From positions 930,001 through 994,000 of the forward strand of contig CBDHCM010000006.1 of the NCBI GenBank assembly GCA_965261105.1: a stretch of 64,000 bases of DNA, read 5' to 3'. Of the stretch, positions 26,810 through 35,050 are shown in pieces; positions within the stretch are counted from its first letter, which is position 1, and the number at the start of each line of letters is the position of its first letter. The notes under the pieces are model-generated. The model worked only from the letters and a program-made list of their open reading frames with translations, was not told the origin of the DNA and did not search any database. Source of the stretch: Aldehydirespirator sp965261105 (lineage in GTDB: Bacteria; Actinomycetota; Acidimicrobiia; Acidimicrobiales; Aldehydirespiratoraceae). Position numbers and translations under genes: made by a program.

Positions 26810-27326
26810 TCACGGGATGCGCGTAGGGCAGGGCTTCGACATCCACCGCTACAGCGACGATCCTGACCGGTCGCTGGTTCTCGGCGGAGTGCGGTTCGAG
26901 GGCGAGCGCGGTCTTCACGGACATTCCGACGCCGACGTCGTCGCCCACGCCTGCATCGAGGCACTCCTGGCGGCTGCGGGACTCGGCGACATCGGGCAGC
27001 TCTTCAGCGACACCGACCCGGCCTGGGCCGGAGCCGACAGCCTCGAACTGCTGCGCCATGGCGCCGACGCGGTGCGCGACGCCGGATGGGACCCCGTCAA
27101 CGTGTCGTGCAGCGTCGTGATCGACGCTCCCCGGATCGCCCCCCACCGCGATGTCATGCAGGACCGTCTCGGCGCCGCGACTGGCGCGCCCGTCAACGTG
27201 ACCGCCCGGCGCAGCGAGGGCGTGGGTGCCCTCGGCCGGGGCGAGGGCGTGGCTGCGTGGGCGGTGGCTCTGGTGGCTCGTCGGAGCGAAGACCCGGGTC
27301 AAGCCGCTGCCGGTGAGCGGTCGTAG
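26802..27326 (+). CDS. ispF: 2-C-methyl-D-erythritol 2,4-cyclodiphosphate synthase
   Basis: 174 residues. GQGFDIHRYSDDPDRSLVLG carries the metal-binding DxH, LHGHSDADVVAHACIEALLA the second metal His and HSDAD signature, and DIGQLFSDTDPAWAGADS the FxDxD..xxADS motif. The enzyme closes the cyclodiphosphate ring in the MEP route. A ~15-residue C-terminal extension ends within a tandem duplication. Start GTG at 26802, overlapping ispD, with rlmB after it, a usual actinobacterial order. Confidence 0.93.
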   Translation: MADHGMRVGQGFDIHRYSDDPDRSLVLGGVRFEGERGLHGHSDADVVAHACIEALLAAAGLGDIGQLFSDTDPAWAGADSLELLRHGADAVRDAGWDPVNVSCSVVIDAPRIAPHRDVMQDRLGAATGAPVNVTARRSEGVGALGRGEGVAAWAVALVARRSEDPGQAAAGERS

Positions 27327-27376
27327 TGGATGGGAGCGGTTCCGGTGAGCCGTCGTAGTGGCTGGGAGCGGTTCCG
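27313..27376. repeat. Two tandem ~32-bp repeats between ispF and rlmB
   Basis: The unit GGTGAGCCGTCGTAGTGG followed by a TGGGAGCGGTTCC block occurs twice and begins a third time at the rlmB start. It contains the ispF stop codon, so ispF's C-terminus and rlmB's leader are both made of repeat. Confidence 0.8.
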
Positions 27377-28258
27377 GTGAGCCGCCCCAACCGGTCGCGC
27401 CGACCGGGCCCGGGGCCGAAGCCGCGTTCGCATCCTGGCAGGTCAGGCACCCGACCTTCTGCCGCCAAGTCCCCGGATCGAGGTCGAGGCGGCTTGGGCG
27501 GGGAGCAGGTAGAGGGCCGCCAAGCGGTGCGGGAACTGTTGCTGGCGGGCCGGAGGAGGACCCGCACGGTAATGCTGGCCCGGGGACTGGACCCGGCCCC
27601 GATCGTCGAGCACATCGTTGAGCTGGCCCGTGAGCAGCGGGCCGCGGTCCGCGAAGTCAGCCGCTCCGAGCTTGACGCGACGGCGCGCACAGAGGCACCA
27701 CAAGGGGTGGTCGCGCTGGCCGAGCCGCTCCCCGAAGCAAACCTCGCTGACCTGATCGCGGCGCCATCAGCCGGCGCCGGCGGTCAAGATGCCAAATCAG
27801 GGAGCGCACCGTTCCTGCTGGCCCTCGACGGCATCACCGACCCCGGCAACTTCGGCGCCATCCTGCGCACCGCCGAGTGCGCGGGAGTGACCGGGGTCGT
27901 GCTGCCTCGTCATCGCTCGGCGCGGATCACACCCACAGTGACCAAGGCGGCCGCCGGTGCGGTGGAGCACTTGAGGTTCGCGGTCGTGCCCGGCATTCCG
28001 TCTGCCCTGCGCACTCTCAGCAGCCGCGACGTGTGGACGGTCGGACTCGACGCGGCCGGCCCCCGGCCCCTTCACGAGCTTGAGCTTTCGGGCGAGGCAG
28101 TGGCCCTGGTGCTCGGCTCCGAGGGAAAGGGCCTGTCGAGGCTCGTCGCCCAGCGCTGCGACGTGCTGGCGTCGATCCCGCTGCAAGGAGTGCTGGGGTC
28201 GCTCAATGTGGCCGCCGCGGCCGCAGTGGCCTGCTTCGAGATGGCTCGTCGCCGCTAG
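27377..28258 (+). CDS. rlmB: SpoU/TrmH-family rRNA 2'-O-methyltransferase (RlmB-like)
   Basis: 293 residues. A basic, Pro/Arg-rich N-terminus (~1-40) precedes the substrate-binding domain (VEGRQAVRELLLAGRRRTRT) and the SpoU catalytic domain. The knot motifs are ALDGITDPGNFGAILRTAEC (motif 1, Asn and Arg), VLGSEGKGLSRLVAQRCDVL (motif 2, GSEG-G) and IPLQGVLGSLNVAAAAAVAC (motif 3, SLN). RlmB methylates a 23S rRNA guanosine. Start GTG at 27377. The stop overlaps the convergent phosphodiesterase stop at CTAG. Confidence 0.9.
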   Translation: MSRPNRSRRPGPGPKPRSHPGRSGTRPSAAKSPDRGRGGLGGEQVEGRQAVRELLLAGRRRTRTVMLARGLDPAPIVEHIVELAREQRAAVREVSRSELDATARTEAPQGVVALAEPLPEANLADLIAAPSAGAGGQDAKSGSAPFLLALDGITDPGNFGAILRTAECAGVTGVVLPRHRSARITPTVTKAAAGAVEHLRFAVVPGIPSALRTLSSRDVWTVGLDAAGPRPLHELELSGEAVALVLGSEGKGLSRLVAQRCDVLASIPLQGVLGSLNVAAAAAVACFEMARRR

Positions 28259-29613
28259 CCGTCGCCCCCGAGTTCGGCCAGAGCGGCCCGGGCCTCTGCG
28301 GGGCGGCCGGCAATCACGCCGTCCACTCCTAGCGCGAGCAGGCCGGCATAGAACTCGCGGGTCTCCGCCGCGTCGGTGCCGCTGAGCCACACCCACACCT
28401 CACGGCCCTCGCTGTGGACCCTGTCGACGGTGTCGGGCGTAACCACCTCGATTCCCGCGTAGGTGAAGGGCACCTGCACAACGGCGTGGCGCGGATCCAG
28501 GGCCTCGCCCGCCAGGAACCAGCCGACCAGGGCCGCCTCCCCCGGCGTGGTCGCCACTGAGGGGGCAAGACGGCTGAAGGCAGCCAGTACCTCGTCGCTG
28601 AAGCCGGCTACGATCACCGACTCCTCCCGGCCCAGTTCGGCGATCTCGGCTGCGAGCACCTCGGCCGCGGCGGTGCCCGTCGCCGGATCCTCTTCGCCGT
28701 CGGCGCCCCGCTGGAGCTTGATCTCCACGTCGAGGACGTGGTGGGGGAAACGCTCGGCCACCTCACGGAAGGTCGCCACCCTGAAGTCGTCGGCCTCGAA
28801 GCCGGGCGGAGGCTCGACGACGCCGATGCGCACGCCCCGGAACTCGTACTCGGAAGCTGGCAGGGTCTGGTCGCCCCAGAGCCCGGCCACGAACCAGTGG
28901 GCGTTGTCGAGGGCCTGTATCTCGGCCAGGGTCAGCTCGGCCACCGGACCCGAGGCCTCGGTGGTGCGGTCGACGGTGTCGTCGTGCTGGACGATAAGCA
29001 CGCCGTCGGCGGTGAGCTGCACGTCCAGTTCGAGGATGTCGGCACCGGCGAGGGCGGACTGGGTGTACGCGTAGATGGTGGAGTGGGGGTAGTCCTGGTC
29101 GCCGCCCGCGTGGGCGATCACCAGCGGCCGGTCGAGTGCTGTGAGACCCTCGGCCGTGGAGGCCTCAGGCCGGGGCAGAACGGTGGTGGTAGTCGTCGGC
29201 GGCGTAGTGGTAGTGGTCGGCGGTGCCGTGGTCGTTGGGGCGCTCGTAGTGGCCGGGGCGGTCGTTGTCGCTGGGCTTGTGGTTGGCGGTGCCGTGGTCG
29301 TTGGGCTTGTGGTTGGCGGTGCCGTGGTCGTTGGGCTTGTGGTTGGCGGTGCCGTGGTCGCTGGGCTTGTGGTTGGCGGTGCCGTGGTCGCTGGGGAGGT
29401 CGTTGTCGCCGGACTCGTGGTCGGGGCCGCGGTGGAACTGGTCGCCGCGGCCGTGGTCGAGGTCGGGTCACCCTCCGACGGCGCTGCATCGCGCCCGGAG
29501 TCGCCGCCGCACCCCCCGATCACAAGCCCGGCAACGGCTAGCAATCCACTGATGAGAATCTGAGGCCTCGCCTGGCGCTGCCGGGCTCCGGCTCTGTTGC
29601 GATCGGCCGCCAT
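28255..29613 (-). CDS. Glycerophosphodiester phosphodiesterase, lipoprotein
   Basis: 452 residues. The N-terminus ILISGLLAVAGLVIGGCGG has a lipobox ending in Cys, so the enzyme should be anchored outside the membrane. A Thr/Pro/Ala linker (~residues 40-130) made of tandem repeats follows. The catalytic GDPD domain starts with LVIAHAGGDQDYPHSTIYAY (catalytic His; the usual HRG is HAG), ADILELDVQLTADGVLIVQH (ExD and second His) and DTVDRTT, and ends WVWLSGTDAAETREFYAGLL. It probably frees glycerol phosphate from lipid head groups. ATG at 29613 is chosen because the signal sequence begins just after it. Confidence 0.88.
   Translation of the reverse strand: MAADRNRAGARQRQARPQILISGLLAVAGLVIGGCGGDSGRDAAPSEGDPTSTTAAATSSTAAPTTSPATTTSPATTAPPTTSPATTAPPTTSPTTTAPPTTSPTTTAPPTTSPATTTAPATTSAPTTTAPPTTTTTPPTTTTTVLPRPEASTAEGLTALDRPLVIAHAGGDQDYPHSTIYAYTQSALAGADILELDVQLTADGVLIVQHDDTVDRTTEASGPVAELTLAEIQALDNAHWFVAGLWGDQTLPASEYEFRGVRIGVVEPPPGFEADDFRVATFREVAERFPHHVLDVEIKLQRGADGEEDPATGTAAAEVLAAEIAELGREESVIVAGFSDEVLAAFSRLAPSVATTPGEAALVGWFLAGEALDPRHAVVQVPFTYAGIEVVTPDTVDRVHSEGREVWVWLSGTDAAETREFYAGLLALGVDGVIAGRPAEARAALAELGGDG
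29267..29386. repeat. Four tandem 30-bp repeats encoding the lipoprotein linker
   Basis: The unit GTCGYTGGGCTTGTGGTTGG plus CGGTGCCGTG occurs four times, each encoding ten residues of the TTSPATTAPP type on the minus strand. Unit number can change by slippage without breaking the frame. Confidence 0.9.
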
Positions 29614-29723
29614 TGCCGCTGACCCTAGTTCTGTGGTGTCGCCATAGTGCGTGCGGATCGCTCTCGCCTGCAAAGATTGGCAGCCCAGCCACGAGGCTGA
29701 GCCCATCACCGAAGGATCCGACC

Positions 29724-30521
29724 ATGCCGATGAACATCGACCGCCTGACTGAGCTATTTGGACTCGACGGCAAGTCGGCCGTCGTGACCGGCGGCAGTCG
29801 CGGCCTCGGCTACATGATCGCCGGCGGGCTGCTCGACGCGGGCTGCCGGGTAGTCATCTCGGCCCGCAAGGTGGAGCAGGTGACGGCTGCGGCCGCCCAG
29901 CTCGCGGCCCGCGGCCCCTGCGAGGCGATACCGGCCGACCTGTCCACCCCGGAGGGCTGCGAGGCGCTGGCGGCCGCCGTGGCCGAGCGATGGGAGGCGC
30001 TCGACGTCCTCGTCAACAACGCGGGAGCGAGCTGGGGTGCGAAGCTCGACGAGTATCCGGTGGACGGCTGGAGAAAGGTCATAGACATCAACCTTGGCGG
30101 CCCCTTCTTCCTCACCCAGAAGCTGCTGGGAGTGCTGCGGGCCGCCGCCCGCCCCGACGATCCGGCCCGGGTGATCAACGTCGCCTCCGTGGACGGGATG
30201 AAGGTGCCGGACTTAGAGACCTACTCGTACTCGGCGTCCAAGGGCGGGATCATTCACCTCACCCGCCACCTGGCCAAGAGACTGGCTCGCGAGCACATCA
30301 CCGTCAACGCCATCGCGCCCGGCCCGTTCGACTCCAAGATGATGGCCTTCATCCTCGACGACCCCAGGTCCCGGGGCGCGCTGGCGGCCCAGGTGCCGCT
30401 GGGCCGCATCGGCGAGCCCGACGACCTCGCCGGTGCGGCCGTGTACCTGGCGTCGCGGGCCGGGTCGTACCTGACCGGCGCCACCGTGCCCGTCGGCGGC
30501 GGCCTCGCCTGCGCCGACTGA
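29724..30521 (+). CDS. Short-chain dehydrogenase/reductase
   Basis: 265 residues, classical SDR. VVTGGSRGLGYMIAGGLLDA carries the NADP-type TGGSRGLG loop, LVNNAGASW the NNAG motif, INVASVDGMK the catalytic Ser region, and YSYSASKGGIIHLTRHLAKR the YxxxK pair. The end, GATVPVGGGLACAD, is typical. Many bacterial members reduce 3-oxoacyl or related carbonyls; the substrate is unknown. ATG at 29724. A single-gene unit. Confidence 0.87.
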   Translation: MPMNIDRLTELFGLDGKSAVVTGGSRGLGYMIAGGLLDAGCRVVISARKVEQVTAAAAQLAARGPCEAIPADLSTPEGCEALAAAVAERWEALDVLVNNAGASWGAKLDEYPVDGWRKVIDINLGGPFFLTQKLLGVLRAAARPDDPARVINVASVDGMKVPDLETYSYSASKGGIIHLTRHLAKRLAREHITVNAIAPGPFDSKMMAFILDDPRSRGALAAQVPLGRIGEPDDLAGAAVYLASRAGSYLTGATVPVGGGLACAD

Positions 30522-30535
30522 CCAGAGGCCGAGCG

Positions 30536-30586
30536 GAGCGAGGCCGTGGCCCGAGCGGCCCGCGAGCGCAGCGAACAAGAGCGGGA
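30536..30586. repeat. Copy A of a dispersed repeat
   Basis: GAGCGAGGCCGTGGCCCGAG, then CGGCCCGCGAGCGCAGCGAA and AGAGCGGGA. The same sequence occurs inverted at 49221-49369, split into two blocks by 93 bp. Located in the 298-bp gap 30522-30819, in which I see nothing else. Confidence 0.7.
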
Positions 30587-30819
30587 GACGAGTACCCGCT
30601 CCTCCTCCTAGCCAAGGCAGACGGGTAGCGACTTCAGCGCGTTGTTGGGGTTCGGGGCCGCGGGCGCCGCCGGTCGGGGCGCGGCACGGCTGCTGCCAGC
30701 ATGGTAGTGACGGCCGGGTCGCCTGGTCAGGGGATGGAATTCACCGCTCACTCGTTACCCTCGGTCGTTGGCCCCTCGTCTCTCATGGGGCGCCAAGCGG
30801 TCTACGGAGGCTGATCTCA

Positions 30820-31113
30820 ATGGCAACCGGACGATCCAGCTTCGCCAAGCGTCAGCGCGACATGGCCAAGAAGGCTCGGGCCGAGGCCAAGCGCCAGAAG
30901 CGCCTCGGCCGGGGCGAGCTGTTCGAGCTGGAGCACGGCCGTCAGGAGGAGGACGACGGTGCCGACACGCCGTCGCTCCCTCAGACGCTCAGCAACGACG
31001 AGATCATGATCAAGGTGGAGGATCTGCACCGCCGCTACGACGATGGCCAGCTCGACCTCGAGACCTTCGACGAGCAGAGGGCCAGCCTGATGGGCCAGAT
31101 CTCCGTCGACTAG
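30820..31113 (+). CDS. Conserved small basic protein
   Basis: 97 residues. The basic N-terminus (SSFAKRQRDMAKKARAEAKR, then QKRLGRG) is followed by an acidic linker and a C-terminal helical part (SNDEIMIKVEDLHRRYDDGQ, then LDLETFDEQRASLMGQI). This resembles small uncharacterised proteins found next to guaB in some actinobacteria. The N-terminus looks nucleic-acid- or ribosome-binding, but no function is known to me. Standing 76 bp upstream of the IMPDH-like gene, it may share its transcript. Confidence 0.75.
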   Translation: MATGRSSFAKRQRDMAKKARAEAKRQKRLGRGELFELEHGRQEEDDGADTPSLPQTLSNDEIMIKVEDLHRRYDDGQLDLETFDEQRASLMGQISVD

Positions 31114-31189
31114 GACGGCCGCGCCCCGCCCCCGCCCAGGTCGCGCCTTGCCGGCCTGTCCGGTTCGCGTCCGGTAGGTTGGCGACGTC

Positions 31190-32251
31190 ATGGGATTGGG
31201 ACGGATCCGCACCGGGCTCACCTTCGATGACGTGCTGATCGTCCCCAGGCGGTCCTCGATCAGATCCCGCCAGGACGTGTCGGTCTGCACGCGGCTGTCG
31301 CGTCGCATCGAGCTCGGAATCCCCGTCGTGGCCGCCAACATGGACACGGTCTGCGAGCACGAGATGGCGGTGGCCATGGCCCGGCTCGGAGGGATCGGCA
31401 TCGTGCACCGGTTCATGCCCATAGACGCCCAGGCCGATCAGATCGAGATGGTGAAGGCGGCCGGCGGCAATCTGGTTGTTGGGGCCGCGGTGGGCACGGA
31501 CCGAGACATGCTCGAGCGGGCCAAGACCCTGGTGGCCGCCGGCGTCGACGCGCTGGTGCTGGACATCGCCCACGGCCACTCGGACCACGCCATCGACGGG
31601 GTCCGCGCCCTGAAGGACCATTTCGCCGACATCGACGTCGTGGCCGGCAACGTCGCCACGTTCGAGGGCGCCGCCGACCTGGCCGACGCCGGGGCCGACG
31701 CGGTGAAGGTGGGGGTCGGCCCGGGCGGGGTCTGCACGACCCGCACCGTCGCCGGCGTCGGCGTGCCCCAGTTTACCGCCATAGCCGATGTGGCCCCGGT
31801 TGGTGTGCCCGTCATAGCCGACGGCGGCATCCGCAGCTCCGGCGATATCGCCAAAGCTCTGGCCGCGGGCGCGTCCACGGTGATGGTCGGCAGCATGCTG
31901 GCCGGCACCAAGGAGAGCCCCGGCGAAGTGGAGCAGGGCCCCAAGGGGCTGCAGAAGCGCATCCGGGGCATGGCCAGCTTCGAAGCGGTCCAGGCCCGAG
32001 CCGACCGCGCCGGGGAGGACCTTGACGAGGAGTACCTGTCGTACCGGGCCCCCGAGGGCGTCGAGGGCACCGTGCCCTACAAGGGGGAGGTCTCCAAGCT
32101 GGTGCTGCAACTGATGGCCGGCCTGCGCAGCGCCATGAGCTACACCAATGCCACCACGCTCGCGGAGTTCTCAGAACTGGCCGAGTTCATGGCCGTGACC
32201 CCTCAGGGCGTGATCGAGAGCCTGCCCCACGCCACTCTCGGCTCCCGCTAG
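31190..32251 (+). CDS. IMP dehydrogenase/GMP reductase family protein lacking CBS domains
   Basis: 353 residues, a TIM barrel. GLTFDDVLIVPRRSSIRSRQ and IPVVAANMDTVCEHEMAVAM form the N-terminal strands. KVGVGPGGVCTTRTVAGVGVPQ has the catalytic Cys and IMP phosphate loop, and VIADGGIRSSGDIAKALAAG the next one. IMPDH normally has a pair of CBS domains, giving ~490 residues; this has none, the length of GMP reductase. The loop after the Cys (TTRTVAGVGVPQ) looks IMPDH-like rather than GMPR-like, where TTRxxTGVGYPQ is usual. Either IMP oxidation or GMP reduction is possible. Confidence 0.85.
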   Translation: MGLGRIRTGLTFDDVLIVPRRSSIRSRQDVSVCTRLSRRIELGIPVVAANMDTVCEHEMAVAMARLGGIGIVHRFMPIDAQADQIEMVKAAGGNLVVGAAVGTDRDMLERAKTLVAAGVDALVLDIAHGHSDHAIDGVRALKDHFADIDVVAGNVATFEGAADLADAGADAVKVGVGPGGVCTTRTVAGVGVPQFTAIADVAPVGVPVIADGGIRSSGDIAKALAAGASTVMVGSMLAGTKESPGEVEQGPKGLQKRIRGMASFEAVQARADRAGEDLDEEYLSYRAPEGVEGTVPYKGEVSKLVLQLMAGLRSAMSYTNATTLAEFSELAEFMAVTPQGVIESLPHATLGSR

Positions 32252-32283
32252 CCAGCCCCCAAGGCCCTGCCAGTTCCGGCGGT

Positions 32284-33315
32284 TCAGCGGGCCAGTTCGG
32301 CGAAACGCTCCAGGGTGGCCGGGTCGCCGCTGATCAACAGCGTCGTCACAACCGATGACCGCCAAGCCTCCAGGTCTTCGGCGATCTTGGACCATGGCCC
32401 TATCAGCGCGATCTCCTCGCACATCTCGGCGGTCACCGCGGCGGTGGCCGCGGCCTTGTCCCCGGCCAGGTACAGGTCCTGGATGGTGTCGCACTGGGCC
32501 TCGTAACCCATCCGGTCGAACACGGCCCTATGGAAGTTGGCCCCCTTGGCTCCCATGCCGCCCACATACAGCGAGATGACGGGCCGCACGAAGTCGGCGC
32601 AGGCGTCGACGTCGTCTCCGGGCACCAGGATGGTCGAAGCCGCCACCTCGAAGTCGTCGAGGCTGCGCCGGGCGCCGGGGCGGCCGAAGCCCTCGGCCAG
32701 GAAGCCGCGGTACATGGCGTCGTGGCGGGGCGAGAACAGCCAGGCCAGCCAGCCGTCGCAGATCTCGGCCGCGAGGGCCACGTTCTTGGGCCCCTCCGCG
32801 CCCAGGAAGATCGGGATGTCGCGCCGCAGCGGGTGCACGGTGCTCTTGAGGGCCTTGCCCAGACCGGTGCTGCCGTCTCCGTCGTAGGGCAGCCGGTAGA
32901 ACTCGCCGTCGTAGGCGACGGGCCCGGCCCGGGACAGGATCTGCCGCACGATGTCCACGTACTCGCGGGTGCGGGCCAGCGGCCGGGAGTACGGCCGCCC
33001 GTACCAGCCCTCCACAACCTGGGGTCCGGATGCGCCGACGCCGAGCACGAAGCGGCCGCCTGAGAGGTGGTCGAGGGTCATGGCGGCCATGGCGGTAGCC
33101 GCCGGAGTGCGGGCCGACATCTGGGTGATGGACGTGCCGAGGCGCACGTTGGTGGTGTCAGCCCCCCACCAGGCCAGCGGGGTGAGGCAGTCCGACCCGT
33201 AGGCCTCCGCGGTCCAGATCGAGTCGAACCCGAGCCGCTCCGCGGCAGCGATCTGCTCGGTCACCCCCGCGGGAGGCCCCGCCGACCAGTACCCCGTGTT
33301 CAGTCCCAGCTTCAT
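32284..33315 (-). CDS. F420-dependent LLM-class oxidoreductase
   Basis: 343 residues, luciferase-like monooxygenase family. It opens MKLGLNTGYWSAGPPAGVTE and has AERLGFDSIWTAEAYGSD, LGTSITQMSARTPAATAMAA, and LDHLSGGRFVLGVGASGPQV, the F420-type core. The final region carries a helical insert (DDFEVAASTILVPGDDVDAC). Members oxidise or reduce small organic substrates, with coenzyme F420 as the probable hydride carrier. Substrate unknown. Confidence 0.88.
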   Translation of the reverse strand: MKLGLNTGYWSAGPPAGVTEQIAAAERLGFDSIWTAEAYGSDCLTPLAWWGADTTNVRLGTSITQMSARTPAATAMAAMTLDHLSGGRFVLGVGASGPQVVEGWYGRPYSRPLARTREYVDIVRQILSRAGPVAYDGEFYRLPYDGDGSTGLGKALKSTVHPLRRDIPIFLGAEGPKNVALAAEICDGWLAWLFSPRHDAMYRGFLAEGFGRPGARRSLDDFEVAASTILVPGDDVDACADFVRPVISLYVGGMGAKGANFHRAVFDRMGYEAQCDTIQDLYLAGDKAAATAAVTAEMCEEIALIGPWSKIAEDLEAWRSSVVTTLLISGDPATLERFAELAR

Positions 33316-33432
33316 GTATCTGTCTCTCCTGCGGTGGATGAATCTCAGCGCCGTTGGCTAGCTGCGGAAGGCACCGTATCGGTTGCCCCTTCGCCGGCGC
33401 GAGCGTTGCGCTGGCAAGACGGTCAACGGAAC

Positions 33433-33705
33433 TCACCGCCTCCTCCGGGCAGCACCAACTCGAACCGGGCGTCGGGGCACGACTCGGTAAGGCATATGGA
33501 TCACGCGGTCTTCTCTGAGGACCTGCTTAACGACGAACCGTTGGCCTGCCGCGTTCCGATAGCCGGCACTCACCGCGTCGTGAGCAGTGTTGAAGAACTC
33601 GGTCGGCTCGCTGACCCGGCGGTAGATCATGAGCGCCCATTCGCCCTCATGGTCTCTCAGCATCTTGGAGCGGCGGCGCTCGAAGGAAGCTTCGAGGTTG
33701 TCCAT
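33433..33705 (-). CDS. Small hypothetical protein
   Basis: 90 residues, not recognised. MDNLEASFERRRSKMLRDHE, GEWALMIYRRVSEPTEFFNT and HDAVSAGYRNAAGQRFVVKQ suggest a small alpha/beta domain, followed by a very basic end (RRPVRVGAARRRR). Start at the ATG at 33705; upstream start codons exist in the same frame. Divergent from the acyl-CoA dehydrogenase gene. Confidence 0.5.
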   Translation of the reverse strand: MDNLEASFERRRSKMLRDHEGEWALMIYRRVSEPTEFFNTAHDAVSAGYRNAAGQRFVVKQVLREDRVIHMPYRVVPRRPVRVGAARRRR

Positions 33706-33817
33706 GACGGGATCGGGAACCACAAACCGAGTATGGCACGGCGGCGCTCGAATCTTGGTGGATCGCCCGCAGGTGCCGGTTGTGAGCGAGCACTGATGGG
33801 GCGAGAGTGAGAGACCG

Positions 33818-35050
33818 ATGGACTTCGACCTTCCCCCTGATGACGACCCGCGCCGGTTGGCGGTGAGGCGCTGGCTGTTCGACCACCCCGAACCCACGGG
33901 CCGCCAGCTGGCCGAGGCCGGGTGCGTCGTGCCGCATTGGCCCCGTCCCTGGGGGCTGGAGGCCGACGGCCTGCACCAGCTCATAGTCGACGAGGAGTTG
34001 CAGGCCGCGGGCGTGAAGAAGCCCGACAACCTGATCGGCGTCGGCTGGGCCGCGCCGACGATCCTCGTCGCCGGCACCGATGAGCAGAAGGACCGCTATC
34101 TGTGGCCGATCTTCAGCGGCGAGGAGTACTGGTGCCAGCTCTTCAGCGAGCCCGACTCCGGATCGGACCTGGCCTCGCTGTCCACCCGTGCGGTGCGCGA
34201 CGGCGACACCTACGTGGTCAACGGCTCCAAGATCTGGTCCAGCGGCGCCCACCACAGCAAGTTCGGGATCCTCATCGCCCGCACCAATCCAGACGTGCCC
34301 AAGCACAGGGGCATCTCCTATTTCATCTGCCCCATGGACGCCCCCGGGGTGACGATGCAGCCCATCGTGGACATGACCACCGCCCACTCCTTCAACCAGG
34401 TGTTCTTCGACGATGTCCGGCTGCCGGCCAGCCTCCGGGTGGGCGCCGAGGGCGACGGCTGGCGCCTGGCCAAGGTGACGCTGGCCAACGAGCGGGTCGG
34501 ACTGTCCTCGGGCGGCGTGCTGTGGAGCCTCGGCCCGACCGCTCAGGAGCTGATCGAGCTCGTGAAGGGCAACGGCGGGGCGTCCGATCCCGTGCTGCGA
34601 GACCGGCTGGCCTCGGCGTACTGCGAGGCCGAGGTGCTGCGGCTCAATCAACTGCGCACGCTCAGCGCTCGCCTCGCGGGGCGCACCCCCGGGCCGGAGG
34701 CGTCGATCCAGAAGATCATGTCCGACGACCACGGCCAGACGGTGCTGGAGCTGGCCGCGGCCACCGTGGGCGCGGCCGGGATGCTCACGGGGTCCGGTCC
34801 CGCCGGCGAGATCCCCAAGTCGATGCAGTCCGGCGCAACCGAGGTCAACCTCCCCCGTGGCGGCGGCCAGTTCCCCGATGTCGACCCCATCTGGCACTAC
34901 GGACTGCTGTTCTCGCCTGCGCTCACGCTGGGCGGCGGCACCTTTGCCGTGCAGCGCAATATCGTGGCCGAGCACGTTCTCGGCCTTCCCCGCGAGCCCA
35001 ACGTGGAGGCCGGTCTCACCTGGAGCGAAACGCAGAGGAGGCGCATGTGA
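33818..35050 (+). CDS. Acyl-CoA dehydrogenase
   Basis: 410 residues. The middle part has WCQLFSEPDSGSDLASLSTR (FSEPxxGSD, FAD-binding) and GDTYVVNGSKIWSSGAHHSK (VNGxKxWxSxA). The C-terminal helical domain is preserved. The usual catalytic Glu position cannot be assigned by eye. It oxidises an acyl-CoA thioester at the alpha-beta bond, passing electrons to ETF. Its stop (ATGTGA) overlaps the GTG start of the nitronate monooxygenase gene by 4 nt, so they form an operon. Confidence 0.9.
   Translation: MDFDLPPDDDPRRLAVRRWLFDHPEPTGRQLAEAGCVVPHWPRPWGLEADGLHQLIVDEELQAAGVKKPDNLIGVGWAAPTILVAGTDEQKDRYLWPIFSGEEYWCQLFSEPDSGSDLASLSTRAVRDGDTYVVNGSKIWSSGAHHSKFGILIARTNPDVPKHRGISYFICPMDAPGVTMQPIVDMTTAHSFNQVFFDDVRLPASLRVGAEGDGWRLAKVTLANERVGLSSGGVLWSLGPTAQELIELVKGNGGASDPVLRDRLASAYCEAEVLRLNQLRTLSARLAGRTPGPEASIQKIMSDDHGQTVLELAAATVGAAGMLTGSGPAGEIPKSMQSGATEVNLPRGGGQFPDVDPIWHYGLLFSPALTLGGGTFAVQRNIVAEHVLGLPREPNVEAGLTWSETQRRRM

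Noticed and set aside
29267..29386. Regular 30-bp repeats resembling a CRISPR array
   Set aside because: No spacers; the units are directly joined and encode a Thr/Pro linker in frame.
30522..30819. Possible tRNA or small RNA in the gap before the small basic protein gene
   Set aside because: No cloverleaf arms, TTCRA loop or CCA-like end could be found; the same check of the other gaps gave no tRNA or rRNA in the window.
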